NCBI GenBank assembly: GCA_036567965.1
Contig: DATCTN010000026.1
Location: 1-64,000 of the forward strand
Source: Candidatus Kryptoniota bacterium
GTDB lineage: Bacteria > Bacteroidota > Ignavibacteria > Kryptoniales > JAKASW01
Direction of reading: 5' to 3'
Length of the DNA: 64,000 nucleotides
A model generated the notes under the pieces. It was given only the letters and a program-made list of their open reading frames with translations, was not told the DNA's origin and made no database searches. Below, piece after piece: positions 1-8,140 of the stretch. The translations under genes and the position numbers were made by a program. Position 1 is the stretch's first letter; each line of letters begins with the position of its first letter.

Positions 1-501
1 TAAGAAGAAACCAATAAACTAGGCGCCTTACGGCGCCGTCGAACACTATTCGTTTCTTAGACCCACCCGGGAAATTTCCTAATCGCCATTTTTTCCTGAG
101 GCCGTATCAGAGATTCTTCTATCCTGATACAGATTGAGTCACCGCCAAACTGCATCCCCCCTTGCAAGTCCGTCCGCCGCTCCATAATTTCAACCAATTA
201 CAATCAGGTGGTTTCTCTTGGACGAATCACAAGTGCGAGCTTGCACGCGCTCCGTCGCTGAAGCTCTGGAGCGTAAGCGACCGAAGTGCGTTTCGGCACG
301 TTTACGCGCCGTAGCGTCAGCACGTGCATGCAAGTGCATGTTAATGCGCTTCAACGCGCAGGCACGCAGGCGTGCCGCGCTGTTCGTCTGGCTGGAAAGG
401 GAAAGCGGGCGAAATGGCGGGATATGAATACCTCTGCACATGATGTGTTACACCACATGAGTAGCGGAAGTGTTATATTCTAACCAATACGATGATCCCT
501 G
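1..501. other. Intergenic region with several hairpins, upstream of the methyltransferase operon
   Basis: No convincing gene. Three inverted repeats are visible: GGCGCC-TTAC-GGCGCC at 22-37, GTATCAG/CTGATAC at 104-130, and a cluster of G+C-rich ones at 218-427. In that cluster, 271-285 pairs imperfectly with 292-307, and 356-367 pairs with 370-380 around GGCACGC/GCGTGCC. The 218-427 stretch is rich in GTGC/GCAC/CGCG words and is open in several frames only because of that bias, so I do not call a protein there. Near the end, a palindrome-like GTGTTACAC core (about 439-459) is a possible operator for the operon that starts at 502. Confidence 0.5.
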
Positions 502-1644
502 ATGAAAGTATCTGAAAAAAGTTTGCCGAGAGGTATTCCCTTGCCGCTTGTGCCTGAGGGGCTTCCGAAGACAGCCGTACTGGATGAGAACATTCGGCTT
601 GCGGATTTCCCGAGCACGAGGTATCAGGGAAGCAAGCGCAAGATGCTTGCATGGATATGGGAAAATCTTCGTGAGATCCCGTTTAAAACAGCTCTTGATG
701 GATTCGGAGGTACTGCATCAGTAAGTTATCTCCTAAAGAAGATGGCTAAGAGAGTAACCTATAACGACAAGCTCCGTTTCAACTATTTGATCGGGAGGGC
801 ACTGATCGAGAATAGTAGGATAAAATTGACAATGGAAGATGTTGAATGGTTATTAGCGGAACACGACGATGTTGCCTACTCTAATTTTGTAGTTGATAAT
901 TTCAAAGGAAAGTACTTCCGTGACAGCGAGAATCAATGGTTGGATAAGGTAAATTCAAACCTCATGCAGTTTAAAATGCTGCTGCCAGGGCCTGATCAAT
1001 ACAAAGTTGACTTAGCGTACTACGCCCTTTTTCAGGCATCGTTAATGAAGCGACCGTTTAATTTGTTTCACAGAGAAAATTTGTCAATTAGGACTCGAAG
1101 GGTGAAAAGGACCTTTGGGAACAAGAAGACTTGGGAAACGCCTTTCGACGATTTGTTTAGACGGTTCGCATTGGAAGCAAATAAGTTGGTTATAGACAAT
1201 GATGTTAGTTGTTCTGCTGTCAATTATTCCATTTTCGATATCAATCCCGAAGAATTTGACCTGGTTTATCTCGATCCGCCTTACTTGCGATTAAAGGGGG
1301 GCAACGAAACGTCTAACTATTTCAAATGCTACCATTTTCTGGAAGGGATGAGTAATTATTCTTCCTGGTCTGATGTTTTGAATAGATTTCAAGAAGATGG
1401 GAAATCCGATTTCGGTTTGGATGATATCCATTTGACATTCGAGCGTATGCTGGAACGGTTCAAGGGAAGCAAAATCGTGCTATCATACAAGAAAAGTGGA
1501 GCACCTTCTATTGAGTATATATGTAGACTTTTGAAAAAGTTAGGCAAAAAGGTCTACACGCGGAGCATTCATTATTCATATGCTCTTAATCACCAGAACG
1601 GCGACGCAAAAAAAAATCGTGAATATCTTATCTTTGGTATCTGA
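502..1644 (+). CDS. D12-class DNA N6-adenine methyltransferase
   Basis: Predicted to methylate adenine in DNA. Of 380 residues, the first 40 are variable; then comes the SAM-binding motif region DGFGGTASVSYLL (about residues 66-78), and the catalytic motif DPPY lies at 258-261 inside VYLDPPY. This order (FxGG first, DPPY late) is that of the D12/Dam-like class. The ATG at 502 is the first in frame after a stop at 493; no strong ribosome binding site is visible. It is followed after three bases by the GHKL ATPase gene and then by the AAA ATPase gene, so the three probably form one operon. The DNA is visibly more A+T rich than the region after 15 kb, suggesting transfer. No partner restriction endonuclease is recognisable in the window. 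The enzyme class is fairly sure; a role as the self-marking part of a defence system is inference. Confidence 0.85.
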   Translation: MKVSEKSLPRGIPLPLVPEGLPKTAVLDENIRLADFPSTRYQGSKRKMLAWIWENLREIPFKTALDGFGGTASVSYLLKKMAKRVTYNDKLRFNYLIGRALIENSRIKLTMEDVEWLLAEHDDVAYSNFVVDNFKGKYFRDSENQWLDKVNSNLMQFKMLLPGPDQYKVDLAYYALFQASLMKRPFNLFHRENLSIRTRRVKRTFGNKKTWETPFDDLFRRFALEANKLVIDNDVSCSAVNYSIFDINPEEFDLVYLDPPYLRLKGGNETSNYFKCYHFLEGMSNYSSWSDVLNRFQEDGKSDFGLDDIHLTFERMLERFKGSKIVLSYKKSGAPSIEYICRLLKKLGKKVYTRSIHYSYALNHQNGDAKKNREYLIFGI

Positions 1645-1647
1645 TTA

Positions 1648-3222
1648 ATGATTGAGAATTTTACCTCTTTCCTTAAAGTCGACAAACAAATAGTTCCCCT
1701 ATTAAGCAAATCAACCTACACGCGGAACTTCCCTTACGCTCTTCGAGAACTGGTGAGTAATGCATACGACGCGGATGCTTTGAGTGTTTATATCACAATC
1801 TCGGAAGATCTCAGCAGCATTGAAATAGAAGACGATGGGAATGGAATGTCTAAAGAGGAATTTCAATATTATTGCACGATTGCTGGTCAGAGAAGGGATG
1901 TTAAGCTTTCAAGGAAATACAAACGAAAAAGGATTGGTCAGTTTGGTATCGGATTTCTTTCGATTTTCCCTTTTTGCGAGGCCCTTCAAATTGCGACTTC
2001 TGTCGAAAATTCACCGGAGGTATTGACAGCGAGAATACCAGCTGGAAGATTTTTTGACATCGATTCTCCTGCCGAGATCGCCGACATTCCTATAGAAGGG
2101 ACTATAGTGGAGAATCGTGGTCAAACTACTAAGCATTTTACTAGATTCACGCTAGTCAAGCCAACATACCTCGTAAAACAATACTTCACCGTAAAGAAAA
2201 CCAAAGAGAGAAAAACCATCAAGAATTGGGAGCCCTTGGACAGACTCTCATGGGAACTTCAAGATGACTTACCAATATCCTTGCCTCCGAATTCCCCTCT
2301 AGGTAAAATCTTGAAGTACGAGGAACCTATTGGATTAGATGTTTTCCTTAACAGGAAACAGCTTCAAAGAAATGACCCAGGCAAACACATACTTGATCAT
2401 GGTACTGAGAAAATAGGGGGAATTGAGTACAAGTATGCTATCACCACGGATTGGGACGCAATAAGCCCAGTCGAAGCTCGGGGGCTTAAGATACGGATAA
2501 GCAATGTCGGGATAGGAAAGCGAACCGATTTTGAGCTTAAAAGGTCCCGCGGATTTTCTAGATTGCATCAGCTTTCAGGTGAAGTGATGATTTCAGAAGC
2601 ACTAAAGAATTTCCTAAATATTAGCCGAGATGGTCTGGTTTCAAATGATCTCGTCGATTCGATTCTTGATAGCATCAGTGAAAAATTCAGACTGCAAGCA
2701 TATTACGTTGACCATGTTAACGATGCCCAGAAATCATTAGAAGATATCCTTGGAGAAGAGAGAAAGATTATCCTTGAGCCTAAACAAGATATTATTGGAA
2801 GAAATCTCGACAAGTTAAAGAAACTGGGATTTAAGGTAGTTACGCATCCGAGAGGTTCTGCCGATGCCGGCCGCGAACCTATTAAAATTGACAAGTTCAA
2901 TAAAACTGTCTACATGAAGGAAGAGGTTGATGAAATTGTTGTAGACAGAATTAAAGTGCTTGGTAAGTTCGTAAAAGTAAAATACTCAAAGTGGGATTAT
3001 GAAAAATCAGAATACCCTTCTTGCAGACTAACTCAGGATGATTCAGTAGAAATCAATCAGGGTTATCCGCTCTTTTCATCCAAGCAATATGGTACAGTGT
3101 TTAAAAGGATACATATAATGTTGCTCTTGCTGAATAAGAAGAATGAAAGCTCGGCCGATCTATTGAAGGATTTTATGAATAATTTCTTGAAAGAATTCGA
3201 TGAACAAGAAGAAATAAAATGA
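1648..3222 (+). CDS. GHKL-type ATPase (Hsp90/MutL/MORC-like ATP-binding protein)
   Basis: An ATP-binding protein of 524 residues. The N-terminal 110 residues show the GHKL (Bergerat) fold motifs in order: N-box ELVSNAYDAD (34-43), DDGNGM (62-67) and the lid motif GQFGIGF (97-103). The spacing fits the Hsp90/MORC type rather than histidine kinases, as no His phosphoacceptor domain precedes it. The remaining 400 residues match nothing I recognise; they are charged and have no membrane segment. The gene starts three bases after the methyltransferase stop and ends seven bases before the AAA ATPase start, so the three products probably act together. GHKL ATPases of this type occur in several anti-phage systems; the specific function here is unknown. 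Base composition is A+T rich like its operon partners. Confidence 0.75.
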   Translation: MIENFTSFLKVDKQIVPLLSKSTYTRNFPYALRELVSNAYDADALSVYITISEDLSSIEIEDDGNGMSKEEFQYYCTIAGQRRDVKLSRKYKRKRIGQFGIGFLSIFPFCEALQIATSVENSPEVLTARIPAGRFFDIDSPAEIADIPIEGTIVENRGQTTKHFTRFTLVKPTYLVKQYFTVKKTKERKTIKNWEPLDRLSWELQDDLPISLPPNSPLGKILKYEEPIGLDVFLNRKQLQRNDPGKHILDHGTEKIGGIEYKYAITTDWDAISPVEARGLKIRISNVGIGKRTDFELKRSRGFSRLHQLSGEVMISEALKNFLNISRDGLVSNDLVDSILDSISEKFRLQAYYVDHVNDAQKSLEDILGEERKIILEPKQDIIGRNLDKLKKLGFKVVTHPRGSADAGREPIKIDKFNKTVYMKEEVDEIVVDRIKVLGKFVKVKYSKWDYEKSEYPSCRLTQDDSVEINQGYPLFSSKQYGTVFKRIHIMLLLLNKKNESSADLLKDFMNNFLKEFDEQEEIK

Positions 3223-3229
3223 GGCTGTT

Positions 3230-4474
3230 ATGTTCATTCGCAGGTTTGCAATAACTAACTACCGCAGTTTAGTTGATTTCAAGATTGAACCGATGGAACA
3301 GACCACAATTCTTTTTGGCGATAATAACGCAGGGAAATCTAATGCTCTCTTCGCTCTCTATACCATTTTTCAAAGGAAGAGACAAGTAGACAAAGAAGCG
3401 GGTCTCCGCACGTTTACCTCTCCTAGAAATTTCTATAGCGGCGTGATCGAGAACTTTGCAAACGATTTCCATAACAATATCGCTGCTGATATCGAGTTTC
3501 AGGTAGAGTTCTCTTTATCTGATGCAGAGCTTGACTTAGCGGCGAAGCTCAAGAGACAATTCAGAAGGAGATCCCTGATCGACCATAATGTCATGGTTTT
3601 CGGGGGTTCCCTCGTCAAATCTGATGTAGGCGAAGATACCGCTGAGATAGTACTGAAGGGGGTAACTTTGAACGGCAGGTCTGTATACCAGTTTGATGGA
3701 CAGAAACAATCTTTCACTTATTTCCCTTTGGACGACCCAACCAGAAAACAACAAGGTCGGTTAGGCGAGCCATTCGCTAGGTTGGTAGAACCGTTTAATG
3801 ATTGCGTAGCCTTAATAGAGAGTTCCAGAGATATGGTTCCTGTTCCGTTCAATTATGACGGACAAGTTGAGCCAATCGGCTCTCATAATTTTAAACATTT
3901 TCTTCATACTCTATACCTAAGCGACAAAGGGCATTCTGAGTTCGAACAGATAAACGACGTTTTCAACAAAGACCCATTCAAGCTAGGGATAATCTCATTT
4001 GGGAAGCCGGGGAACCAACTAGAAGTGATGATACAGCAGAATGGTATACGGCTGCCCATTAAACACATGGGGTCAGGTGTTCTCCAATTTCTATATATTA
4101 TTGCAAGAGCAATCCACACAAAAAGCAGGGTGATTTGCATAGAAGAGCTAGAGCAAAACCTTTCTCCAAAGAATCAAGAGCTGGTCCTGGCAAAATTGCA
4201 ATCGATGATCGCGGATAAAGCAAACAACATAGATCAGGTGATAATCTCTTCTCACTCGCCTGTTTATGCTGATGGAAATCTTGGGGCAGTCTACCTTCTA
4301 GAGAAAAAAGGTGATATTACAAGAAATCAATCACGGCTGACGAAAAAGATGAACGAGGGATTTAAGGAACATTTGTTCCCTGCCGCCTTACCTCCAGATA
4401 CATACACAGACGAGGAATTCGAAGAACGAAGGAAGGAACTAGATCGGATCACAGAAGAAATGTTCCGTCGATAA
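3230..4474 (+). CDS. AAA/ABC-type ATPase of the OLD/RecF-like group, no nuclease domain
   Basis: A 414-residue ATPase. Walker A is GDNNAGKSN (about 30-38) in the N-terminal FGDNNAGKSNAL context typical of the AAA_15/AAA_21 (OLD and RecF-like) group. Walker B VICIEELEQNLSP lies near 300, followed by the switch motif IISSHSPVYAD near 338-348. OLD-family nucleases have a C-terminal TOPRIM domain; this protein stops about 65 residues after the switch region, so that nuclease is absent. The gene lies seven bases after the GHKL ATPase gene, and a REP-like repeat follows it at 4535. In systems such as PARIS or Gabija, an ATPase of this type works with a separate effector. The effector here could be the GHKL protein or a gene left of the window. 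The family is clear; the role is inferred. Confidence 0.8.
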   Translation: MFIRRFAITNYRSLVDFKIEPMEQTTILFGDNNAGKSNALFALYTIFQRKRQVDKEAGLRTFTSPRNFYSGVIENFANDFHNNIAADIEFQVEFSLSDAELDLAAKLKRQFRRRSLIDHNVMVFGGSLVKSDVGEDTAEIVLKGVTLNGRSVYQFDGQKQSFTYFPLDDPTRKQQGRLGEPFARLVEPFNDCVALIESSRDMVPVPFNYDGQVEPIGSHNFKHFLHTLYLSDKGHSEFEQINDVFNKDPFKLGIISFGKPGNQLEVMIQQNGIRLPIKHMGSGVLQFLYIIARAIHTKSRVICIEELEQNLSPKNQELVLAKLQSMIADKANNIDQVIISSHSPVYADGNLGAVYLLEKKGDITRNQSRLTKKMNEGFKEHLFPAALPPDTYTDEEFEERRKELDRITEEMFRR

Positions 4475-4534
4475 ATTCGAAGACTTGATTTTCCCCCTAT
4501 AGCTCGGAAGAAGTTCTGCTCATGAGCAAGAGTT

Positions 4535-4580
4535 ACCTTGCGAAGGTTTCAGAGCTAAAGCAAGGTTACCTTCGCAAGCT
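4535..4580. repeat. REP-like inverted repeat, copy 1
   Basis: ACCTTGCGAAGGT (4535-4547) and ACCTTCGCAAGCT (4568-4580) flank a spacer containing TTCAGAGCT. The two arms can pair over at least 11 bp. The same arrangement recurs at 6296, 9073, 9564, 13470, 14151 and 14229, the last ones around a RAYT transposase gene. Confidence 0.85.
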
Positions 4581-4595
4581 TGCTCCGCGTTCCCT

Positions 4596-4875
4596 TCACT
4601 TTATCACATACGTATAAACCTCTCGTATCTCCACAGACCATCCCAAATCTGCGCCCGCCACATTGCCCAGGGCCGGATGCTTTTTTGCCGCTTCGATTGC
4701 CTTTTCCATATTCTTTGCTTCAATTATGAATACGCCGCCTATCTTTTTTCCTCTTTCCGTCTTTGTATTCCCGTCTACTCTTCCTATTCTCCCGTTATGA
4801 TGGCCGAGTGTAACCGATTCGGTTTTTACGCCGATGTCCATCAGGAATTCCGCAGAGCCGTAGAGTCCCTTTCTT
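4596..4875 (-). pseudogene. 5'-truncated copy of a YciI-family gene
   Basis: The reverse strand encodes a C-terminal piece, beginning around GLYGSAEF and ending EVYTYVIK with a TGA stop. It is almost identical to the intact YciI-family protein at 9135-9509. The first 40 or so residues of the family are missing: at about 4875 the sequence switches to an unrelated repeat (4873-5036). The remaining 81-residue frame from the internal Met is open but lacks the N-terminal strand of the fold. It is best read as a recombination fragment; a third, shorter copy lies at 6486-6605. Confidence 0.75.
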
Positions 4876-5036
4876 TCTCCTTCCCAAGCTCCCGCTTGTG
4901 ACGAGTTCTTCTGGAGCTCTGCTTGATTTCATTCCTAGATTGCTTAGCGGACTGCTCATTGAAGGCCTTGGACACCTCGATGCCACGCGACAGGCAAGTG
5001 TTCGCTAGGACAGCTATGCCACCGTTCCGGTAGTAG
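4873..5036. repeat. Dispersed repeat module, copy A
   Basis: About 160 bases, nearly identical over long stretches to 7301-7427 and, in its right part, to 6607-6687. On the reverse strand it reads without stop as CLSRGIEVSKAFNEQSAKQ and onward, but the frame is not kept in all copies and I do not recognise a protein. In copies A and C it is fused to a YciI gene fragment. The remaining stretch to 5280 holds no gene that I can support. Confidence 0.7.
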
Positions 5037-5280
5037 CTATGGGATCGCCACGTCCCGACTTCGTCCGGACTCGCGATGACGTAAGAATTGTAAAGGGCGC
5101 CCCGAACTGCCTGCATGACGTTCCCGAGTTTTTGCATAGCCCTCCGGTCGACCGGCTCCGTCGTGCCGGGTACAAGTTCCTCGCTCCCAACTGCCAGTTC
5201 CGCTGTCCCACCCACCGGACGGAAACGGTTGGGTACTTCAATAACCGAATTGAAATTGTTAAATTGCAGGTGAGGTCGTC

Positions 5281-6273
5281 ATGAGAAAAATTATCATCAC
5301 TTTCTGCTTCTGTGCCACCATATTTTATGACGGAACTGCGTTCAGCCAGCAATCTCATTTCACGGACATGTTCGGCAACGTCAGCGGGTGGGTGAAAGAT
5401 CAGGAAACCGGTGCGCCGATCAAAGGGGCCAGTGTATATGTTCTTACCTCCGGCGATGACCCCGTAGACAGCGCCAGGGCAATCGACAAAGGGATTGCGT
5501 CATACCAGGAGAACTTTGAGCCTAAGCAGATCACAGACCAAAATGGGCGATTCCTCATCAACTCCGTCCCGACTTCAGATGAAGGACCGTTGTATTCGGT
5601 GCTCGTCGAAGCGAATGGATATCGAAGTTATCTCATCAAGAACTTTGCCGTGCCTCCGGGAGCTTCGCTCTCATTTGATTTCAAAATCCTCCTGAAGAAA
5701 GGTGAAGGGAAGATGGAGGTTATCGAGAAAAGCAGGATCAATTCAATCATCTTCGATCGCTACGGGAATAATCCTGAGGAAGACAAAGAAGCTAATATGA
5801 TGGAGCACATCGGGATCTCGCCAAATAAAGATAAAGTTGCTTTTTCTCATCCCGATTGGTCCATGAACCCGGCAAGAGATGGGAATCCAGCATCCTTCAA
5901 CGTTCGATATTCCCTTTGGGTGATTGACCTGACATCGGATCGCGCGCGATGCCTTGCTGGAGAAGACAATGATTTCACGAACCTGTCCAGACCATCGTGG
6001 TCCCCTGACCAAAGCTGGCTCGCGTTCATGGCAAGCATGCCGGGAGGATATTCACTCAGCCTTTGGGTTGTTGACACCAGCGGCGCAAACCTGAAGCAGT
6101 TGGTTATTCCTGTGGGACTCCAGATTATGTATCATTCGCCAATAAAATGGAAGAACGGGCACACTGTAGTTGTCGAGGGATCCAGAAAAGAATTTGAAGA
6201 CAACAAAGTAAAAATCATTGCGAAGATTCTTGACTATGACTGTGAAACTGGAACACTGAAGTCAGAGAATTAG
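5281..6273 (+). CDS. Secreted carboxypeptidase-regulatory-like plus TolB-like beta-propeller protein
   Basis: A 330-residue exported protein. The first 22 residues form a signal peptide ending TAFSQ. Residues about 30-135 resemble a carboxypeptidase regulatory-like (transthyretin-type) domain: GNVSGWVKDQETGAPIKGAS opens it and LVEANGYRSY lies near its end. Residues about 150-325 contain WD40-like/TolB blades: ISPNKDKVAFSHPDW, YSLWVIDLTS, PSWSPDQSWLAFMA and LWVVDTSGANLKQL. A good ribosome binding site (AGGTGAGG) precedes the ATG. It probably sits in the periplasm or on the outer membrane and binds a ligand; the substrate is unknown. It stands alone between repeat-rich stretches, so no operon context helps. 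Confidence 0.7.
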   Translation: MRKIIITFCFCATIFYDGTAFSQQSHFTDMFGNVSGWVKDQETGAPIKGASVYVLTSGDDPVDSARAIDKGIASYQENFEPKQITDQNGRFLINSVPTSDEGPLYSVLVEANGYRSYLIKNFAVPPGASLSFDFKILLKKGEGKMEVIEKSRINSIIFDRYGNNPEEDKEANMMEHIGISPNKDKVAFSHPDWSMNPARDGNPASFNVRYSLWVIDLTSDRARCLAGEDNDFTNLSRPSWSPDQSWLAFMASMPGGYSLSLWVVDTSGANLKQLVIPVGLQIMYHSPIKWKNGHTVVVEGSRKEFEDNKVKIIAKILDYDCETGTLKSEN

Positions 6274-6295
6274 ATGTCAGAACTTATGCACGGTC

Positions 6296-6330
6296 ACCTT
6301 TGCAGGGTTACAAAGCATCTTTCGCAAGCT
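6296..6330. repeat. REP-like inverted repeat, copy 2 (degenerate)
   Basis: ACCTTTGCAGGGT is followed by CTTTCGCAAGCT. Several mismatches to the copies at 4535 and 9073 make this a decayed member. Confidence 0.55.
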
Positions 6331-6485
6331 AACTGCATCTGTATGACCACTTATAGCTCCCAAGGAGTTCTGCTCCTGAGCCGGAGGTTTGCCGGGAGTT
6401 CCTCAGGGGACTCCACTCGGACAACTCCCTCATAGTTTGGGTCGTGGTTGGACAAAGCATTCTTTCTCCTAAAACGTTTTCCCTT

Positions 6486-6605
6486 TCACTTTACCACGTA
6501 CGTATAAACCTCTAGTATCTCGACAGACCATCCCAAATCTGCGCCCGCCACATTGCCCAGGGCCGGATGTCTTTTTGCCGCTTCGATCGCTTCTTCCATA
6601 TTCTG
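6486..6605 (-). pseudogene. Short 3' fragment of the YciI-family gene
   Basis: The reverse strand matches the last 40 or so codons of the gene at 9135-9509, including the stop. It breaks off at about 6605, where it joins repeat module C. It is too short to fold as the family domain. Confidence 0.75.
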
Positions 6606-6606
6606 T

Positions 6607-6687
6607 TAGCTGAAAGTCTTGGATAGCTCGATGCCACGCGACAGGCAAGTGTTCGGAAGGGCAGCCGTGCCACCGTTCCGGCAGTAT
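6607..6687. repeat. Dispersed repeat module, copy C (partial)
   Basis: It shares long matches with 4957-5036 (for example CGATGCCACGCGACAGGCAA). It is directly fused to a YciI fragment, as in copy A but at a different junction. Confidence 0.65.
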
Positions 6688-6756
6688 GTATGGGAGATCT
6701 TCCCGATTGTAAGGCACGATTAGAATTGCTATTTTCAAACGCAGAAAGGAAAAGAT

Positions 6757-6957
6757 ATGGGAAAAGCACTCGTCGTGAAGCCGAAGACAAAATCAGACAT
6801 GAAATTCTTGTCCGACCTTTTGCAGAAACTGGGCATCAAATCGAGTATCATCGATGAAGAGGCTATTGAGGATGCCGGACTTTCAGCCCTGATGAAAGAA
6901 GCGGACAGGACCAGGAAAGTCAGCCGCAAGTCTGTAATGAAAAAGCTGAAGTCGTAA
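6757..6957 (+). CDS. Small antitoxin-like protein upstream of a broken RelE-type toxin gene
   Basis: A 66-residue, lysine-rich protein. An N-terminal strand (ALVVKPKTKSD) is followed by helices (MKFLSDLLQKLGIKSS) and a basic tail, the usual build of short antitoxins paired with RelE/ParE toxins. The ribosome binding site GGAAAAGATATG is adequate. Its TAA stop overlaps the ATG of the downstream toxin frame (TAATG), a typical toxin-antitoxin coupling. The antitoxin role is inferred from this partner; the sequence alone is too short to assign a family. The partner gene carries a stop codon, so this may be an orphan antitoxin. Confidence 0.6.
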   Translation: MGKALVVKPKTKSDMKFLSDLLQKLGIKSSIIDEEAIEDAGLSALMKEADRTRKVSRKSVMKKLKS

Positions 6958-7223
6958 TGCGTGTTGAGTTTCTTGAAAGGTTCAGCAAAGACATAGATAG
7001 GATATCCTTAAGCAGTGTCAAAAAGTCAGTTGAAAGGTTGATTCGCCAGATTGAGAGTGCAGAATCACTTGAGAAGATCCCGCAGGTAAAGAAGCTGACA
7101 GGATTTAAGTCGGAATAAAGAATAAGAATTGCGGATTATCGGGTTGGCATTTTTGTCGAAGGTGATCTGGTCCAGTTTGCGAGAATAGTTCACCGAAAGG
7201 ATATCTACAAAGTCTTTCCTTGA
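6957..7223 (+). pseudogene. RelE/ParE-type toxin gene with one in-frame TAA
   Basis: Read straight through, the 88-residue frame is a RelE/ParE-family toxin: MRVEFLERFSKDIDRI, then PQVKKLTGFK, then RIRIADYRVGIF, then FARIVHRKDIYKVFP to a TGA at 7221. Codon 54 (7116-7118) is TAA where the family normally has a Tyr-type codon (GFKxxYRIRIxDYR). One base change (TAT or TAC to TAA) would explain it. The 53-residue product lacks the C-terminal strands and catalytic surface, so it is very likely inactive. The start overlaps the antitoxin stop. Confidence 0.8.
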
Positions 7224-7300
7224 TCTTACCCTCTTTCCTTACCCATCTCCAACGAAATAATTGTGAAGCCAGGCTGCTTATCCGTTGCGGAGGGGGCTTT

Positions 7301-7427
7301 TTTTCTCCTTCTCAAGCTCCCGCTTGTGACGAGTTCTTCTGGAGCTCTGCTTGATTTCATTCCTAGATTGCTTAGCGGACTGCTCATTGAAGGCCTTGGA
7401 TAGCTCGACGCCACGCGACAGGCAAAT
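7301..7427. repeat. Dispersed repeat module, copy B
   Basis: Near-identical to 4873-5000: CTCCCGCTTGTGACGAGTTC and the bases that follow, through GCCACGCGACAGGCAA. This copy has no YciI fragment next to it. Confidence 0.75.
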
Positions 7428-7521
7428 CCTCGTTTCCACACCGCCGGAATTGCCGCCGGGACAGTAAGACTCCAGTTCCATCTCTCAAATAGCCCCCCGA
7501 GAAGGATAATATTGGTCAATA

Positions 7522-7539
7522 TTACCGCTCCCGCAGTAA
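7522..7539. promoter_or_regulatory. Operator O1 of the hipBST-like operon
   Basis: TTACCGCTCCCGCAGTAA is a partial palindrome (TTACYGC...GCRGTAA) just upstream of the -35 box. It matches O2 at 7593-7610 in all but the central three bases. Confidence 0.8.
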
Positions 7540-7544
7540 ATTGC

Positions 7545-7573
7545 TTGACAAATATGCAATCCTGGTGTATCTT
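7545..7573 (+). promoter_or_regulatory. Sigma-70-like promoter of the hipBST-like operon
   Basis: TTGACA (7545-7550), a 17-base spacer and TATCTT (7568-7573). It is flanked on both sides by the same operator, which fits autorepression by the HTH protein. Confidence 0.8.
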
Positions 7574-7592
7574 AACCTAAAACAACAGACGA

Positions 7593-7610
7593 TTACCGCT
7601 GAAGCAGTAA
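7593..7610. promoter_or_regulatory. Operator O2 of the hipBST-like operon
   Basis: TTACCGCTGAAGCAGTAA lies between the -10 box and the ATG at 7615. O1 and O2 are 71 bp apart centre to centre, close to seven helical turns, so a dimer of dimers could bind both and bend the promoter. Confidence 0.8.
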
Positions 7611-7614
7611 GATC

Positions 7615-7845
7615 ATGATCAAAATCGCCGATATAGCCGAAGCTGTCCGCCGCCACAGGAAGGAAGCCGGCCTGAGCCAGAAACAATTGGCCGATCTCGC
7701 CGGAGTCGGCAAAACAGCCGTCTTCGATATCGAAAAAGGAAAAGAGTCGGTCCGGCTCGACACTCTCGTGAAAGTACTGGACGCGCTCAACATTAAGATG
7801 ACCCTCGATGGCCCTTTGATGAGACCGGAGAATGAGAAGCGCTAA
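7615..7845 (+). CDS. hipB: HipB-like HTH antitoxin/repressor
   Basis: A 76-residue protein with a single Cro/C1-type helix-turn-helix: AVRRHRKEAGLSQKQLADLA, then GVGKTAVFDIEKGK and VRLDTLVKVLDAL (residues about 7-65). This is the HipB pattern. It should bind the two TTACYGC operators that flank its own promoter. The ATG lies five bases after O2, so bound repressor would also cover the start region. The 3' end overlaps the next gene by 14 bases. It is the first of three tightly coupled genes in the order of the HipBST systems (HTH, small HipS, kinase HipT). Confidence 0.9.
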   Translation: MIKIADIAEAVRRHRKEAGLSQKQLADLAGVGKTAVFDIEKGKESVRLDTLVKVLDALNIKMTLDGPLMRPENEKR

Positions 7846-8140
7846 AGTCTCTAACTTCGGCAGGTATGCCGGACAACTCGTCGAAGTCGAAAAGGGGAAA
7901 TCCTACCGGTTCGAGTACGACGAGAAGTATGATGGTACACCAGTTTCCCTGACTATGCCGGTCTCGCAAAAGGTATATGAGTTCGACAGGTTCCCGCCCT
8001 TCTTCGAAGGCCTCCTTCCCGAGGGGATGCAGCTTGAGGCGCTGATCCGTATCACCAAAACCGACAGAGACGATCTGTTCTCCCAGCTCGTAATCGTCGG
8101 CAAAGATCTCGTAGGCTCGGTAACGGTTGAAGGCGAATGA
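7832..8140 (+). CDS. hipS: HipS-like protein (stand-alone HipA N-terminal subdomain)
   Basis: At 102 residues it corresponds to only the N-terminal subdomain of HipA: GQLVEVEKGKSYRFEYDEKY, VSLTMPVSQKVYEF, PPFFEGLLPEG, and DLFSQLVIVGKDLVGSV. In classical HipA this piece is fused to the kinase; here it ends with TGA overlapping the ATG of the kinase gene (ATGA). In the E. coli O127 HipBST system the small HipS protein is the antitoxin that neutralises the HipT kinase; I infer the same role. The start overlaps hipB. Confidence 0.85.
   Translation: MRSAKVSNFGRYAGQLVEVEKGKSYRFEYDEKYDGTPVSLTMPVSQKVYEFDRFPPFFEGLLPEGMQLEALIRITKTDRDDLFSQLVIVGKDLVGSVTVEGE

Noticed and set aside
218-427. Overlapping open frames on both strands before the methyltransferase gene
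   Set aside because: They exist in several frames at once because of G+C-rich word bias and encode Arg/Ala/Cys-rich low-complexity sequence; treated as a structured non-coding stretch.
4841-5215. Reverse-strand open frame of 124 codons across repeat copy A
   Set aside because: It joins unrelated repeat segments and the frame is not maintained in the other copies.
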